Part shown: piece after piece, positions 15,287 to 24,039 of the stretch | Numbering within the stretch: position 1 is the stretch's first letter | Layout of the letters: every line of letters starts with the position of its first letter | Assembly: GCF_023349125.1 (NCBI RefSeq) | Contig: NZ_JAKIKT010000007.1 | Location: 268,628 to 332,627 of the forward strand | Source of the DNA: Shewanella corallii | GTDB taxonomy: Bacteria > Pseudomonadota > Gammaproteobacteria > Enterobacterales > Shewanellaceae | DNA length: 64,000 nucleotides | Direction: 5' to 3' | Notes under the pieces: model-generated | Databases searched by the model: none | What the model saw: only the letters and a program-made list of their open reading frames with translations | Told to the model about the DNA's origin: nothing | Program-made: the position numbers and the translations under genes

Positions 15287-15982
15287 TCAGCCAGAGTGCA
15301 GTTCAAGTTTATGTTTCAACGGCCTGAGTATGGCTTCGTTGATAACGACCGCATAAAGGAAGGGCAGTATTAACACAGGCAAGATGTTATCCAGCAGGTA
15401 AAGCAGGTTGCTGGTGGCCGGATCGGTGGCGATATCCTTAATGACGGCAATCAGGCCAATCAATAGCAGCACGACGGCACTGGCGTAGAGGTAGGTGATT
15501 TGCTGGCCGTACAATTTGCCCAGCAGTCTGGCACTCTCGCCGCCAATCACTTCCCGGGCAAACAGGTATTTAAGTCCTGTCATCACTTTTTTGAAGCCTG
15601 AAGTACCGAATGACAACAAAGAAAACAGCGCAGTAAACCCTGACATAAACATCAGTGTCGGCAGATCCAGATAGTGGCTGACATCAGACACCAGGTTAAA
15701 CAGGGATATTAATGTTGCCAGTAAAGCTGCAATCGCTATGGCGCCCGTCATTATCATTCTCCTTGTCCAGTTGACCTGAATTTCATCGTCTGCTGATTGC
15801 AGTTGATTAGGCATTACCTCGAGGGCAGAGGCTATGGCCAATACAGATTCCGCAGAGGCCCGTTTATCAGCCTCAATCCTTTGTATGGTTCGCAGCGATA
15901 AGCCGGTGGCTTTAGCCAACACCTCCTGAGACCAACCCTTCTGCTCCCGGCAGCGTTTAATTTTTTGTGCTGATAACTGCAT
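15287..15982 (-). CDS. XRE-family membrane-anchored regulator
   Basis: A 231-aa protein with an N-terminal XRE helix-turn-helix (residues about 5-60: KIKRCREQKGWSQEVLAKATGLSLRTIQRIEADKRAS) followed by about four membrane spans (RMIMTGAIAIAALLATLI..., LPTLMFMSGFTALFSLLSFG, YASAVVLLLIGLIAVIK, ILPVLILPFLYAVVI). DNA-binding proteins of this layout usually regulate nearby or their own genes in response to membrane signals. It is convergent with the DUF3088 gene and divergent from the metalloprotease gene. Target genes are unknown. Confidence 0.75.
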   Translation of the reverse strand: MQLSAQKIKRCREQKGWSQEVLAKATGLSLRTIQRIEADKRASAESVLAIASALEVMPNQLQSADDEIQVNWTRRMIMTGAIAIAALLATLISLFNLVSDVSHYLDLPTLMFMSGFTALFSLLSFGTSGFKKVMTGLKYLFAREVIGGESARLLGKLYGQQITYLYASAVVLLLIGLIAVIKDIATDPATSNLLYLLDNILPVLILPFLYAVVINEAILRPLKHKLELHSG

Positions 15983-16504
15983 ATCGCTTCCCTGTGTTTT
16001 CAGGCTTACACCGCCTGTGTCACCTCTTATGTGATTAAAGCCTGAGTGCTTTGGTTTGAAACGGCAAAGACTTTACCCTGACAGTTTTACGTAATTAGTG
16101 TCAACACCATGAAAATATTGTTCTTTTTTGACTGCGCCCTTGGACTGGGCGCGAATATCGGATTTGGAGGGGATTTTTCCGTTTTGCCTTTAGGTTAAGT
16201 CACCTTAGTATCTAATTGGTTGGAGTTATCATCGATTTAAGGTCTTCTTGGTGGTGGCTTATTGTGCGACCTATCTTATGTCTGGCGTTATATTCTGTCG
16301 CATGTTGTTTTTGCAATTCAATCAGTTGCGCGGGATAGATGTAAAACAGATGCAAAAACGAACTTGCCATTATTTGTTCAATCCCCTTTGCCGTGTTTGA
16401 TGGAGTACGGGCGGATAGCTCATCACAGCGACTTGTCAAAAGTGAGTCAACTAACTGTGGTCAATAAAAACAACAAGACCATCAAAACAACAAGGGGAAG
16501 CCAG
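15983..16504. other. 520-bp divergent intergenic region
   Basis: It holds the upstream regions of the XRE regulator and the metalloprotease. A GCGCCC-TTGGACT-GGGCGC hairpin lies near 16134-16153. The open frame running into the protease gene from 16262 has no signal sequence and lacks a ribosome site, so it is treated as non-coding. Confidence 0.5.
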
Positions 16505-18319
16505 GTGAATAAACTAATGTTGCACCTTGCAGGGTTATTGACGATAGGCAGTTTAAGCCTCTCGACTATGGCCTGGGGAGAGGAAAGCAAAGCACTCAAA
16601 GTCCGTTTTCTTGTAGCTGCGGAAGATAAACAGGGTACAGATGCTCAGGCCAGTGAGGCCATGATAGAGGAGGGATTAGACAAACTGAATATTGGCTATG
16701 CGCCGATTGGGGTCACTTTTGAACTCAACGATATTGTCTATGTGACCAATGAAGAGGTGCCGGGATTTCATGATCCTGAAAATGGCTGGGATTACGATGA
16801 TGAGGAGCTGCTAAGGCCATTTTTTGCCCTGGACAGCTATAACATCATAGTGACCGAAGTCAGAGGTGTGAATGGTCACGCATGGTGGCCCTATGAAGCG
16901 ACGGATGCCATTGAAGTTGACCCCACTGATCTGGTCCGTACCACTCCGGTACACGAAATTGGTCATAACCTGAGCCTGAGACATACCTATCAGAGCAATG
17001 GTGATGGCCCTATCTCACTGTTGGAGGGGCCTGAAGGCTGGAAATATGGTGATCACATCATAGATACGCCACCGGATCCTGATCGGGATGATCTGATTGA
17101 AAACTGTGTTTACTTCGGTGATGTGGTGGATGATGAAGGGGTGGCTTACGATCCCGATGCCAAAAACTACATGAGTGGAGGCAGTAATAAATGCAGAACG
17201 CGCTTCTCCGCGCAGCAGTACACTCGCATGGAGAGCTTGCTGTCGACAGATAAGTACCACCTGTTCAACAAGTATGGTGAGGGCAGAGTACTGCCAACCT
17301 GTGATAACTCAACTCAGGTGACAGAGTTTCCCCACCATGAGGGCTTTAATGTAAATGACGAAGTCGCCGAGACACCCTGGGTCCAGGATGTCGTTCACAA
17401 CAGGTACAATTGGCGTTTTGACAGTGACACCTCATCGTCGCGAACCGGTGCCGATGAACCTGTTGATGGTCACACCTTTATCCATGTAGACACCAGCCGT
17501 ATGGATGACTTTATCGGGGCCGGAGACCATGTGGTGATGTTGAGTCCCTGCTTTGATTTAACTCAGGTTACCGATCCTTCTGTCAATTTCTTCTTCAACA
17601 TGTACGGCGCTGATATGGGCACCCTGTCATTGCAGGCTTCTGTTGATAATGGCAGCAGCTGGCAGTCACTGTGGCAGATGGTGGGGCCGCAACACGCTGA
17701 TGGCGACTGGGAAGAGGCTGAAGTGGACCTGGCTGACTATGTTGGCAAGAAGGTGCAATTGCGGCTCGACTATCAGGTGGATGGCGAAAAGGGTGATGCA
17801 TCTGTGGACGCCATTACCTTAAATGCAACGCCTGTTACTCCCAATGAGCCACCTCAGGCCAGCTTTAGTTACGAGACGCAGAAGCTGGTGGTGAGCCTGC
17901 TAAGTACTTCGGTTGATTCTGATGGTGAGATTGTCAGCTTCCAGTGGGATCTGGGCGATGGCAACACTGCTGAAGGCGAGAGCGTCGAGCATACATACAG
18001 CAGTCCGGGTGAGTACCAGGTGAGCCTGACCGTTACTGATGATGGTGGCTTGACCAATACTGTGATGGAGACCATCAGGGTTAAACGGGGCAAGAAACCT
18101 AAAGCCCGTATTAAGCATCTGGATCTGTGGTTTATGCACCTGTTTATCTCGATGAGCTATGACCCGGATGGCTACATAGTTTCTCAAAAGTGGCGTTTTA
18201 ATGATGGCAGCCGTGTTCAGGGGCCCGTTGCCTTTAAGTTTGGTCACAGGGCATCCAGAGTGAAACTTGTGGTTAAGGACAACGACGGAATGAAAGGGAA
18301 GGCTAAGTTGAGATTCTGA
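16505..18319 (+). CDS. secreted M43-type zinc metalloprotease with PKD domains
   Basis: A 604-aa precursor. The GTG start at 16505 follows AGGGGAAG and opens directly into a signal peptide (MNKLMLHLAGLLTIGSLSLS...AWG). The zinc site HEIGHNLSLRH puts ligands at His150, His154 and His160 with Glu151 catalytic, and the Met-turn NYMSGG with downstream Cys fits the pappalysin/cytophagalysin M43 group. Residues about 260-440 form a beta-rich jelly-roll-like module, followed by two PKD-like domains (EIVSFQWDLGDGNTAEG...; YIVSQKWRFNDGSRV...). Likely exported and able to bind protein or polysaccharide through the PKD part. No partner secretion gene is nearby. Confidence 0.85.
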   Translation: MNKLMLHLAGLLTIGSLSLSTMAWGEESKALKVRFLVAAEDKQGTDAQASEAMIEEGLDKLNIGYAPIGVTFELNDIVYVTNEEVPGFHDPENGWDYDDEELLRPFFALDSYNIIVTEVRGVNGHAWWPYEATDAIEVDPTDLVRTTPVHEIGHNLSLRHTYQSNGDGPISLLEGPEGWKYGDHIIDTPPDPDRDDLIENCVYFGDVVDDEGVAYDPDAKNYMSGGSNKCRTRFSAQQYTRMESLLSTDKYHLFNKYGEGRVLPTCDNSTQVTEFPHHEGFNVNDEVAETPWVQDVVHNRYNWRFDSDTSSSRTGADEPVDGHTFIHVDTSRMDDFIGAGDHVVMLSPCFDLTQVTDPSVNFFFNMYGADMGTLSLQASVDNGSSWQSLWQMVGPQHADGDWEEAEVDLADYVGKKVQLRLDYQVDGEKGDASVDAITLNATPVTPNEPPQASFSYETQKLVVSLLSTSVDSDGEIVSFQWDLGDGNTAEGESVEHTYSSPGEYQVSLTVTDDGGLTNTVMETIRVKRGKKPKARIKHLDLWFMHLFISMSYDPDGYIVSQKWRFNDGSRVQGPVAFKFGHRASRVKLVVKDNDGMKGKAKLRF

Positions 18320-18746
18320 TACTTGCAATCTGAACCGGGGATGTTTGTTGGTACCGGTTTTCGTTTTTTGTGCTGACCTGCAGTGCTGCAACACCAGCGT
18401 AAATACAAAATGAATCATGATGTTACCCCCAATTCATTCAATTTAAGTCGGGGGAGTTCTTGCGCCAACTACAGGTGCCGAAATATTGAGCGCTACATCA
18501 CAGTCCTGTTCGAATTTTATTTGTAAATACAGGGAGCTGACTACAATCCGCCTGAATTTTAAGCTTCTGTGCAATTTTGCCACGGTAATGCTCTTTGTTC
18601 CCGGTTATGCCTGGAGAAAGACTCTTTCATCAAGAGATTACACAAAGAAGAACAGTACACTGCCGGGATGGCAGTGAATATGTAGCAGACAGGCCTGGGG
18701 AATGGAGTGGTTATTGCCCGAATCCTGTTATTGATATGAAGTAACA
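18320..18746. other. 430-bp intergenic region without a supported gene
   Basis: Only a CCCCC...GGGGG foldback with a long loop at about 18426-18455 stands out. A 63-codon frame in this stretch has no ribosome site and no protein-like composition. Confidence 0.4.
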
Positions 18747-19298
18747 ATGAACAACAACCACTACCTCACCCTGAAAATCGATTTAGGTGCTACTCAGTCC
18801 CAGATTGAAACAGCTTATCAAATCCGTCATGCCCATTATGCTGATGCCGGTTTCAGGGGCTCTCCTGTATTTGCCGGATTGATGTTGCAGGATATCAACG
18901 AAGCTTACAGGGTATTGTCACAACCTGAACTCAGACTGGCCTATGATGAGTCTTACAAGGCGCTGTTTATCAACACCCATGACTTGCAATACAGCGAGCG
19001 CCGCAGCTATGAAGATTGGGTCAGTATTGAGTCCAGCTATCCGGAAGTGCGTCTGCTGGAAACCAGCTTAAAGAGCCTGTCTCCGACACTTTCAATGGCT
19101 TTCCGGCGAGAATTGCTGAGTTCCCGTGAGTATTTGGGCGCGGCCAATATAGTGCGTAGCATTGCGACGGAACTGATGGCAGGCCAATCTGAGTCAGTAA
19201 ATGGCGCAGCCCAAAAAGTGAACTTCAAACGTCTCTTTTGGATTGCCAATCTCACCTGGCTGGTTTCATGGATGGGAATTAATCTGTTACTTCAGTGA
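18747..19298 (+). CDS. J-like domain membrane protein lacking HPD
   Basis: A 183-aa protein whose first ~65 residues follow the J-domain pattern (HYLTLKIDLGATQSQIETAYQIRHAHY..., then QDINEAYRVLSQPELRLAYDESY). The HPD tripeptide needed to stimulate DnaK is missing: the loop reads HYADAGF. The middle is helical and charged, and the C-terminus ends in one hydrophobic segment (LFWIANLTWLVSWMGINLLL) that could anchor it in the inner membrane. A J-like protein without HPD is unlikely to be a true DnaK cochaperone; a scaffolding role is possible. Confidence 0.65.
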   Translation: MNNNHYLTLKIDLGATQSQIETAYQIRHAHYADAGFRGSPVFAGLMLQDINEAYRVLSQPELRLAYDESYKALFINTHDLQYSERRSYEDWVSIESSYPEVRLLETSLKSLSPTLSMAFRRELLSSREYLGAANIVRSIATELMAGQSESVNGAAQKVNFKRLFWIANLTWLVSWMGINLLLQ

Positions 19299-19521
19299 TA
19301 GCTGATTGTGGCGGCAGGTTATTGGTCAGCTGTCATTATCGACGGTTTCATGGGCTTTCGGGGCAATGATTAACCTCTGTGTAAATTTGATGATACGGGC
19401 GTTGTTGTCATTTTGGGCGGTGGAAATCTGAATGTACACAGTTCAGATTTCAGATTTCTTGATTCTGTGTCGGATGAATGTTGTAGTGCAGCACGAAATT
19501 TATGACTGAAGGAATTGCAGA

Positions 19522-19794
19522 ATGACAGGCCAAACCGCCTATGCAAATGGTCAGCAGGTTGCTGACGCAAAATCCTCTTTTAATAATTCCGTCAGCCCAG
19601 AGCTGACAGGTGAAAGGCTGAGATGGTATGACGACGTAAGGTGCCCCCTTTACCATGCTCAGAATTCAAACTGCGAAAAGCACTTTGATGTGAAGCTGCC
19701 TGCGGATCTGAAATCCCTGACACCTGAACAATATATGGAGCAGTTCCCGCAATGGCACAAGTGCTGTGACAGTTGTGCTGCCAGCAACAAGTAA
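19522..19794 (+). CDS. cysteine-containing small protein of unknown function
   Basis: A 90-aa hydrophilic protein with five cysteines, in RCPLYH, NCEKHF and the closing KCCDSC. The spacing could suit metal binding or a disulfide-linked fold. There is no signal peptide or membrane span. A GAAGGAATTG ribosome site precedes the ATG, and a terminator follows at once, which supports a real gene. I do not recognise the family. Confidence 0.55.
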   Translation: MTGQTAYANGQQVADAKSSFNNSVSPELTGERLRWYDDVRCPLYHAQNSNCEKHFDVKLPADLKSLTPEQYMEQFPQWHKCCDSCAASNK

Positions 19795-19814
19795 CCCCGG
19801 TTAACTGCCCATAC

Positions 19815-19850
19815 AAAAAAATCCGATGACACAGGTTCATCGGATTTTTT
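19815..19850. terminator. bidirectional intrinsic terminator
   Basis: Stem AAATCCGATGA / TCATCGGATTT with A and T runs on both sides, shared by the small gene (plus) and xthA (minus), which converge here. Confidence 0.85.
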
Positions 19851-19878
19851 ATTTCGGGTTCAGTAAACCAGTAAGACT

Positions 19879-20685
19879 TTACTTAAATTCAGTCCAGATA
19901 GGTGCGTGGTCTGAAGGTTTGTCGATACCACGCAGCACGTAGTCCACATCAGCCCCTGTCGCTTTGGCTGCAAATGATGGGGTAGCCAGGATCACATCAA
20001 TGCGCAGGCCGCGGTTGTCATCGAAACCTTTACTGCGATAGTCAAACCAAGAGTAACGCTCTGTCATATCCGGGTGCAGTTTGCGGAAGGTATCTTCAAA
20101 GCCCCAGTCCAGCAGTGTCTTAAGCCACTCACGCTCTTCAGGTTGGAAGCTGCATTTACCTGTCTTCAACCAGCGCTTGGCGTTGGCATCACCAATACCA
20201 ATATCCAAATCCAGTGGCGAAATATTGATATCACCCATCACCACAATATCTTCGTCGCTACTGTGGTGTTCATTCAGATACTGCATCAGGTCTTTGTAGA
20301 ACTTGCGCTTGGCCGGGTACTTGGTCTCGTGGTTGATGTTCTCACCCTGAGGGAAGTAACCGTTCAGTACTGTCAGAGTGCGGCCATCAGCTTGCTTGAA
20401 TTTACCCATGATCATACGACGCTGAGCATCTTCTTCATCAGTGGGAAAGCCTTTCTGGACGGATTCTGGCTCAGCCTTTGACAGCATGGCCACTCCATAG
20501 TGCGCTTTACCACCATGGTAGTGAACCTTGTAGCCCATGGCTTCCACATCTTCAGCGGGAAAGGCTTCATCGTGAACCTTGGTTTCCTGCAGGCCGATGA
20601 TGTCTGGCTGGTGAGCGTCAATCAAAGCTTGCAGCTGGTGTAGTCGGGCACGCAGACCATTAATATTAAACGATACAATTTTCAT
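19879..20685 (-). CDS. xthA: exodeoxyribonuclease III
   Basis: A 268-aa protein, the same length as E. coli ExoIII, with the catalytic residues of the EEP fold: Asn7 (SFNINGLRAR), Glu34 (LQETKV), the GDINISP block and the C-terminal SDHAP His. It is the main AP endonuclease and 3' repair exonuclease acting on damaged DNA in the cytoplasm. The yciI gene stops 8 bp upstream, so yciB-yciI-xthA probably form one transcript. Confidence 0.95.
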   Translation of the reverse strand: MKIVSFNINGLRARLHQLQALIDAHQPDIIGLQETKVHDEAFPAEDVEAMGYKVHYHGGKAHYGVAMLSKAEPESVQKGFPTDEEDAQRRMIMGKFKQADGRTLTVLNGYFPQGENINHETKYPAKRKFYKDLMQYLNEHHSSDEDIVVMGDINISPLDLDIGIGDANAKRWLKTGKCSFQPEEREWLKTLLDWGFEDTFRKLHPDMTERYSWFDYRSKGFDDNRGLRIDVILATPSFAAKATGADVDYVLRGIDKPSDHAPIWTEFK

Positions 20686-20693
20686 AGTTATTC

Positions 20694-20993
20694 TCAGGGC
20701 AGCACTGGTTTGAAAGGTTTGACTATAACGCTTTGATAAACGCCGGCGGCAATATAAGGGTCTTCATCGGCCCAGCTTTGTGCGGCTTCCAGAGAGGCGA
20801 ACTCGGCAACCACCAATGAACCTGTGAAACCAGCTTCCCCAGGGTTCTCGCTGTCGATAGCCGGGTGAGGTCCAGCTAACATCAGGCGGCCTTCATCCGC
20901 CAATTGCTGAAGTCTGGCCAGGTGAGCCGGGCGCGCAGACATACGCTTTTCCAGGCTGTTTTCCACATCCTGGGATGAAATCATATACCACAT
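20694..20993 (-). CDS. yciI: YciI family protein
   Basis: A 99-aa protein with the ferredoxin-like YciI fold: MWYMISSQDVENSLEKR, RPAHLARLQQL, then the conserved AEFASLEAAQSWADEDPYIAAGVY. The family has putative catalytic His and Asp residues but no firmly known reaction in this context. Its ATG overlaps the yciB stop (TAATG), so the two are translationally coupled, as in many gammaproteobacteria. Confidence 0.9.
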   Translation of the reverse strand: MWYMISSQDVENSLEKRMSARPAHLARLQQLADEGRLMLAGPHPAIDSENPGEAGFTGSLVVAEFASLEAAQSWADEDPYIAAGVYQSVIVKPFKPVLP

Positions 20994-21538
20994 TATTTGA
21001 GTTCCTTTTTCTGATCTTCCGGCAGGTGTTTAAACAGGTAGAACACAGTGGCCACTGTATTTACCAGGGTCAATGCCGTTAATCCAAATACTTTAAAGTT
21101 TACCCAGGTGTCCTGAGACATATAGAAAGCCACATAGATATTGGCCAGACCGCAGACAACAAAGAAGCCAACCCAATACCAGGTCGCCTTTGCCCAAATG
21201 GCATCGTCCAGCTTCATCTCTTTGCCCAGCATGCTTTTCAAAATGGGTTTATTGATGAACTGGCCAACAATCAGCGCTGAGGCAAACAGTGCATAAACTA
21301 TGGTGACCTTCCACTTGATAAAGGCGTCATCGTGGAACACCAGTGTCAGGGTGCCGAAAACTGTGACCAGGGCGAAAGTGATCAGGTGCATCTTCTCTAC
21401 GGTTTTATAGATGGCATAGGTAAGTCCAATCTGTACTGCTGTTGCCGCAATCAGTACGCCGGTCGCCGTGTAAATGTCGTAGAACTTATAGAAGGCGAAA
21501 AATATGACTAGTGGGAGAAAATCCAGTAACTGCTTCAT
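20993..21538 (-). CDS. yciB: inner-membrane septation protein A (YciB/IspZ)
   Basis: A 181-aa protein with about five membrane spans, opening MKQLLDFLPLVIFFAFYKFYDIYTATGVLI, the signature of YciB. In E. coli YciB acts in cell-envelope maintenance and division together with ZipA and DcrB. It is the first gene of the yciB-yciI-xthA group and its stop overlaps the yciI start. Confidence 0.9.
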   Translation of the reverse strand: MKQLLDFLPLVIFFAFYKFYDIYTATGVLIAATAVQIGLTYAIYKTVEKMHLITFALVTVFGTLTLVFHDDAFIKWKVTIVYALFASALIVGQFINKPILKSMLGKEMKLDDAIWAKATWYWVGFFVVCGLANIYVAFYMSQDTWVNFKVFGLTALTLVNTVATVFYLFKHLPEDQKKELK

Positions 21539-21687
21539 GGGTAAATCAAGATGTAATTATTAAGTATGGAGCCCGAGTTTAGCACGGCAGAGTTTACAGG
21601 CAAATGTGGGCTGAAGCCCATGATATCGGGGATTGTAACAATCTATTCCCGGCTGGCATTAAAGGGGAGTATAGCTGGCTCTCTGGC

Positions 21688-23382
21688 TTACCTTTGTGCT
21701 CTGAGCTCCGTGGCTGCGGTGGCCTGTGTCGCCTCTGAGGATATCTGTTTGTCCCAACGCGCCAATTCGGCTTGCAGTTCTCCCGCCGCGGGATGAATTT
21801 GGGGGACGGATTCAGTTTGCTGTTCACTGAGCTTGGCGGAGCGATTCATTGACTCCAATGCCTGACTCAGGTTGTCCAGCTCTGATGTCAAATGCTGCAA
21901 TACTGCCTGACTTTGTCGGGTATCGACTGTGGTAAGGGGGCTTTCAGGCTCCAACTGCTGCAACACTTCAGCCTGCGCCGCAAGCTCACTCAGAACATCC
22001 TGAGCCAGGTTACTGTTATTGCCCGAGCGGGTAGCCAGTGCTCTGACTTCATCTGCCACTACGGCGAAACCTCTGCCCATCTCTCCGGCCCGGGCGGCTT
22101 CGATGGCAGCATTAAGCGCCAGCATATTGGTTTGCTCTGCGATTGCCTGATTGTCCTTCAGCATCTGTGTCATTTTTTGGCAGCTGTCCAGAAGTTTGGC
22201 TGCGCAATCGGATTGGTGGTTCACATCATTTGTGGGTTTAGATACCGCCAACTCTTCAAGCTGCGTGGTTAAGGTTTGCACCAGTTGGGACAGTGTCTGC
22301 ACCCTGGATTCAAGCTCTGAGGTGTCAGGGGTTATCAGTTGAGGAGAAGAGGGAAGCGTCCAGTCACTGCTGCGTACGATTTCATTCAGCCGCTGCATCG
22401 CCTGCTCACAACTTTGCCTGTATACCTGATGCTGTTGTTGAACGTCTTGCAGCGTTTTAAGCTGATTTTGTATCTCACTCATTCGCCCCTCTTGCTGTTT
22501 ATAGTCCTCTGCTGTTTGTTTGCCGCTGAGGCTGCTTCTCCACCAAAGCAGGCTGGCAGCCAGGGCCAGTACTAAGCTGATAACCAGTGTGAGATTAAGG
22601 CTGTGCATTGCATGCTGCGACTGCTCAAGAACCGCTCTGGCGCGGGTCGACAATCTCAGTTCGGTAACTTGCTGCGCAGTATCAAAAGCCCACAACAGCT
22701 GTTGTTCACTTTGCGCGTGCTTTAGTTTCAGTTCCGCCACTTCCACTATTAATGATTGGGCTTGCGAATGACTCAAGTGGTAGCGGGTAAGGGCTTTATT
22801 CAACGCCTGTTGTTGCTGAGGTTTATCCGTAGCCATCAGGGCTATGGCCAGCTTTTTTTCTCCGGCTAGTTGATTCTCCTCATTTGATTCGCTGACAGAT
22901 CTGTATTGATAACTATCCCATCGTATCTGGCTTTGAACCCGGTTGCTGTAGTAGAGAGAGATAATATCGTTGTCCGCCCTGGCATCTTTGGTGATGGTAT
23001 CCAGCATGGTGACCAGCGCATCTGCAGCCTGCGGCACTGCCTGACCTTTCACAAAGTCCAGCTGCTGCTGTTTTTCTCCCAGATTAAGGGATAACAACTG
23101 GTATTGATCAAATAACTGGCCGGAATGCTGCCATTGTTCGGGAGCAAGCTCCTGCAATGCTTGTGGAATATCTTTTGGAACTTGCACTGCATATTCATCC
23201 GTCCCGGACGCCTGGGGCTGAGGTTGAGGTAATTTTGATACTTGCTGCTGAAGGGTGGAGATCTGGTTGAATTGAGATTTAAGGGATTGGAGTGACCACC
23301 AATAGTGGGCAGCAGTACCTGCCAACCCGAAGATAAGCATAATGAATATAAATAACAGTGCCTTAGCTTTGGCTGTCATCAT
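21688..23382 (-). CDS. methyl-accepting chemotaxis-type protein
   Basis: A 564-aa membrane sensor. One span lies at residues about 7-28 and a second near 263-280 (LTLVISLVLALAASLLWW), enclosing a periplasmic helical region of about 230 residues. The cytoplasmic part has the receptor hairpin tip (AIAEQTNMLALNAAIEAARAGEMGRGFAVVADEVRALATRS), which contacts CheA/CheW. No clear HAMP domain is visible and the signalling helix after the tip is short, so the receptor is compact and may be partly specialised. No che genes are nearby. Ligand unknown. Confidence 0.85.
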   Translation of the reverse strand: MMTAKAKALLFIFIMLIFGLAGTAAHYWWSLQSLKSQFNQISTLQQQVSKLPQPQPQASGTDEYAVQVPKDIPQALQELAPEQWQHSGQLFDQYQLLSLNLGEKQQQLDFVKGQAVPQAADALVTMLDTITKDARADNDIISLYYSNRVQSQIRWDSYQYRSVSESNEENQLAGEKKLAIALMATDKPQQQQALNKALTRYHLSHSQAQSLIVEVAELKLKHAQSEQQLLWAFDTAQQVTELRLSTRARAVLEQSQHAMHSLNLTLVISLVLALAASLLWWRSSLSGKQTAEDYKQQEGRMSEIQNQLKTLQDVQQQHQVYRQSCEQAMQRLNEIVRSSDWTLPSSPQLITPDTSELESRVQTLSQLVQTLTTQLEELAVSKPTNDVNHQSDCAAKLLDSCQKMTQMLKDNQAIAEQTNMLALNAAIEAARAGEMGRGFAVVADEVRALATRSGNNSNLAQDVLSELAAQAEVLQQLEPESPLTTVDTRQSQAVLQHLTSELDNLSQALESMNRSAKLSEQQTESVPQIHPAAGELQAELARWDKQISSEATQATAATELRAQR

Positions 23383-23604
23383 GTTTCATTCAGTCCATTG
23401 TGCAGGACAACAAATAAAGGGCGTACAGATTCAGGTAAAGAAACCGATTTAAACCTGTTCCCTTTAGGTAGTTAGCTTTCTTTTAATAACCATGAGTTTA
23501 GTTCAATCCGGGAAAGTTTGCCCGGAAGAGGGGCTGGCTGATGAATAGGTATTCACTTAGTCAGTGTAAAGTTGCAGATAAGTAATGGGGAAAGCGAGGA
23601 TGGA

Positions 23605-23625
23605 GCCGGACATTTTTGTGCCCGG
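23605..23625 (-). terminator. hairpin after the 36-aa membrane protein gene
   Basis: GCCGGGCA / TGTCCGGC stem on the minus strand around CAAAAA, about 32 bp after the small gene's stop. It lacks a good T tract, so it may stabilise the RNA end rather than terminate. Confidence 0.4.
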
Positions 23626-23656
23626 CAGAGATCTGGCGTATTTCTACAATGAAAGC

Positions 23657-23767
23657 TTACTTTTCCTGATTTTTACAGTTATCCAGATAGACGCCAACCA
23701 TCAGGCTCATCACAACTATCAAGGAAAAGAAACCACCTACCATGTATGCAAAAGTGTCTGCGCTCAT
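23657..23767 (-). CDS. 36-aa single-span membrane protein
   Basis: A short frame encoding MSADTFAYMVGGFFSLIVVM and then SLMVGVYLDNCKNQEK, that is one hydrophobic helix at about residues 7-28 and a short charged tail. It has its own promoter 35 bp upstream and a hairpin after the stop, so it is organised as a single-gene unit. The pattern recalls very small DUF3149-like membrane proteins, but that match is tentative. GAG lies about 8 bp before the ATG. The locus could instead encode a small RNA. Confidence 0.55.
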   Translation of the reverse strand: MSADTFAYMVGGFFSLIVVMSLMVGVYLDNCKNQEK

Positions 23768-23801
23768 TGTTTTTCTCGCTGCCGGATTAAAAGTTGCGCG
23801 C

Positions 23802-23830
23802 AGTATATTAAATGACCAAAGCAGTCGCAA
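23802..23830 (-). promoter_or_regulatory. sigma-70 promoter of the 36-aa gene
   Basis: On the minus strand TTGCGA and TATACT are spaced by exactly 17 bp, about 35 bp before the small gene's ATG. Confidence 0.6.
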
Positions 23831-23844
23831 GGCCAAATGTTAAA

Positions 23845-23876
23845 AATATAATTTTAAAAGGTGAAAAACACCTTTG
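23845..23876 (-). terminator. terminator downstream of the antiporter gene
   Basis: On the minus strand AAAGGTG - TTTTT - CACCTTT is followed by TAAAATTATATTTT, about 165 bp after the antiporter stop codon and just before the promoter of the 36-aa gene. Confidence 0.6.
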
Positions 23877-24039
23877 CTGGGTGTTGTTTTTTGTTTACCA
23901 GATGGTTTTTCTCGATCTTGAAGGTGTAATCCAGTGTTTACCGAATGTTTTGAAGAAATTTTTATTGGCAGGGGTTCTCAATCCAACCAGAGGAAACCAG
24001 CCTGAGCTTCAGGCTGGTATCCCCGGACCGGTACTTCAG

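Noticed and set aside
16262..16504. N-terminal extension of the metalloprotease frame
   Set aside because: The GTG at 16505 has a strong ribosome site and opens straight into a signal peptide; the extension would bury it.
18486..18677. 63-codon frame between the protease and the J-like gene
   Set aside because: No start signals and no protein-like features.
23585..23815. 76-codon plus-strand frame opposite the 36-aa gene
   Set aside because: Its composition is irregular and the opposite strand has promoter, membrane helix and hairpin in the right order.
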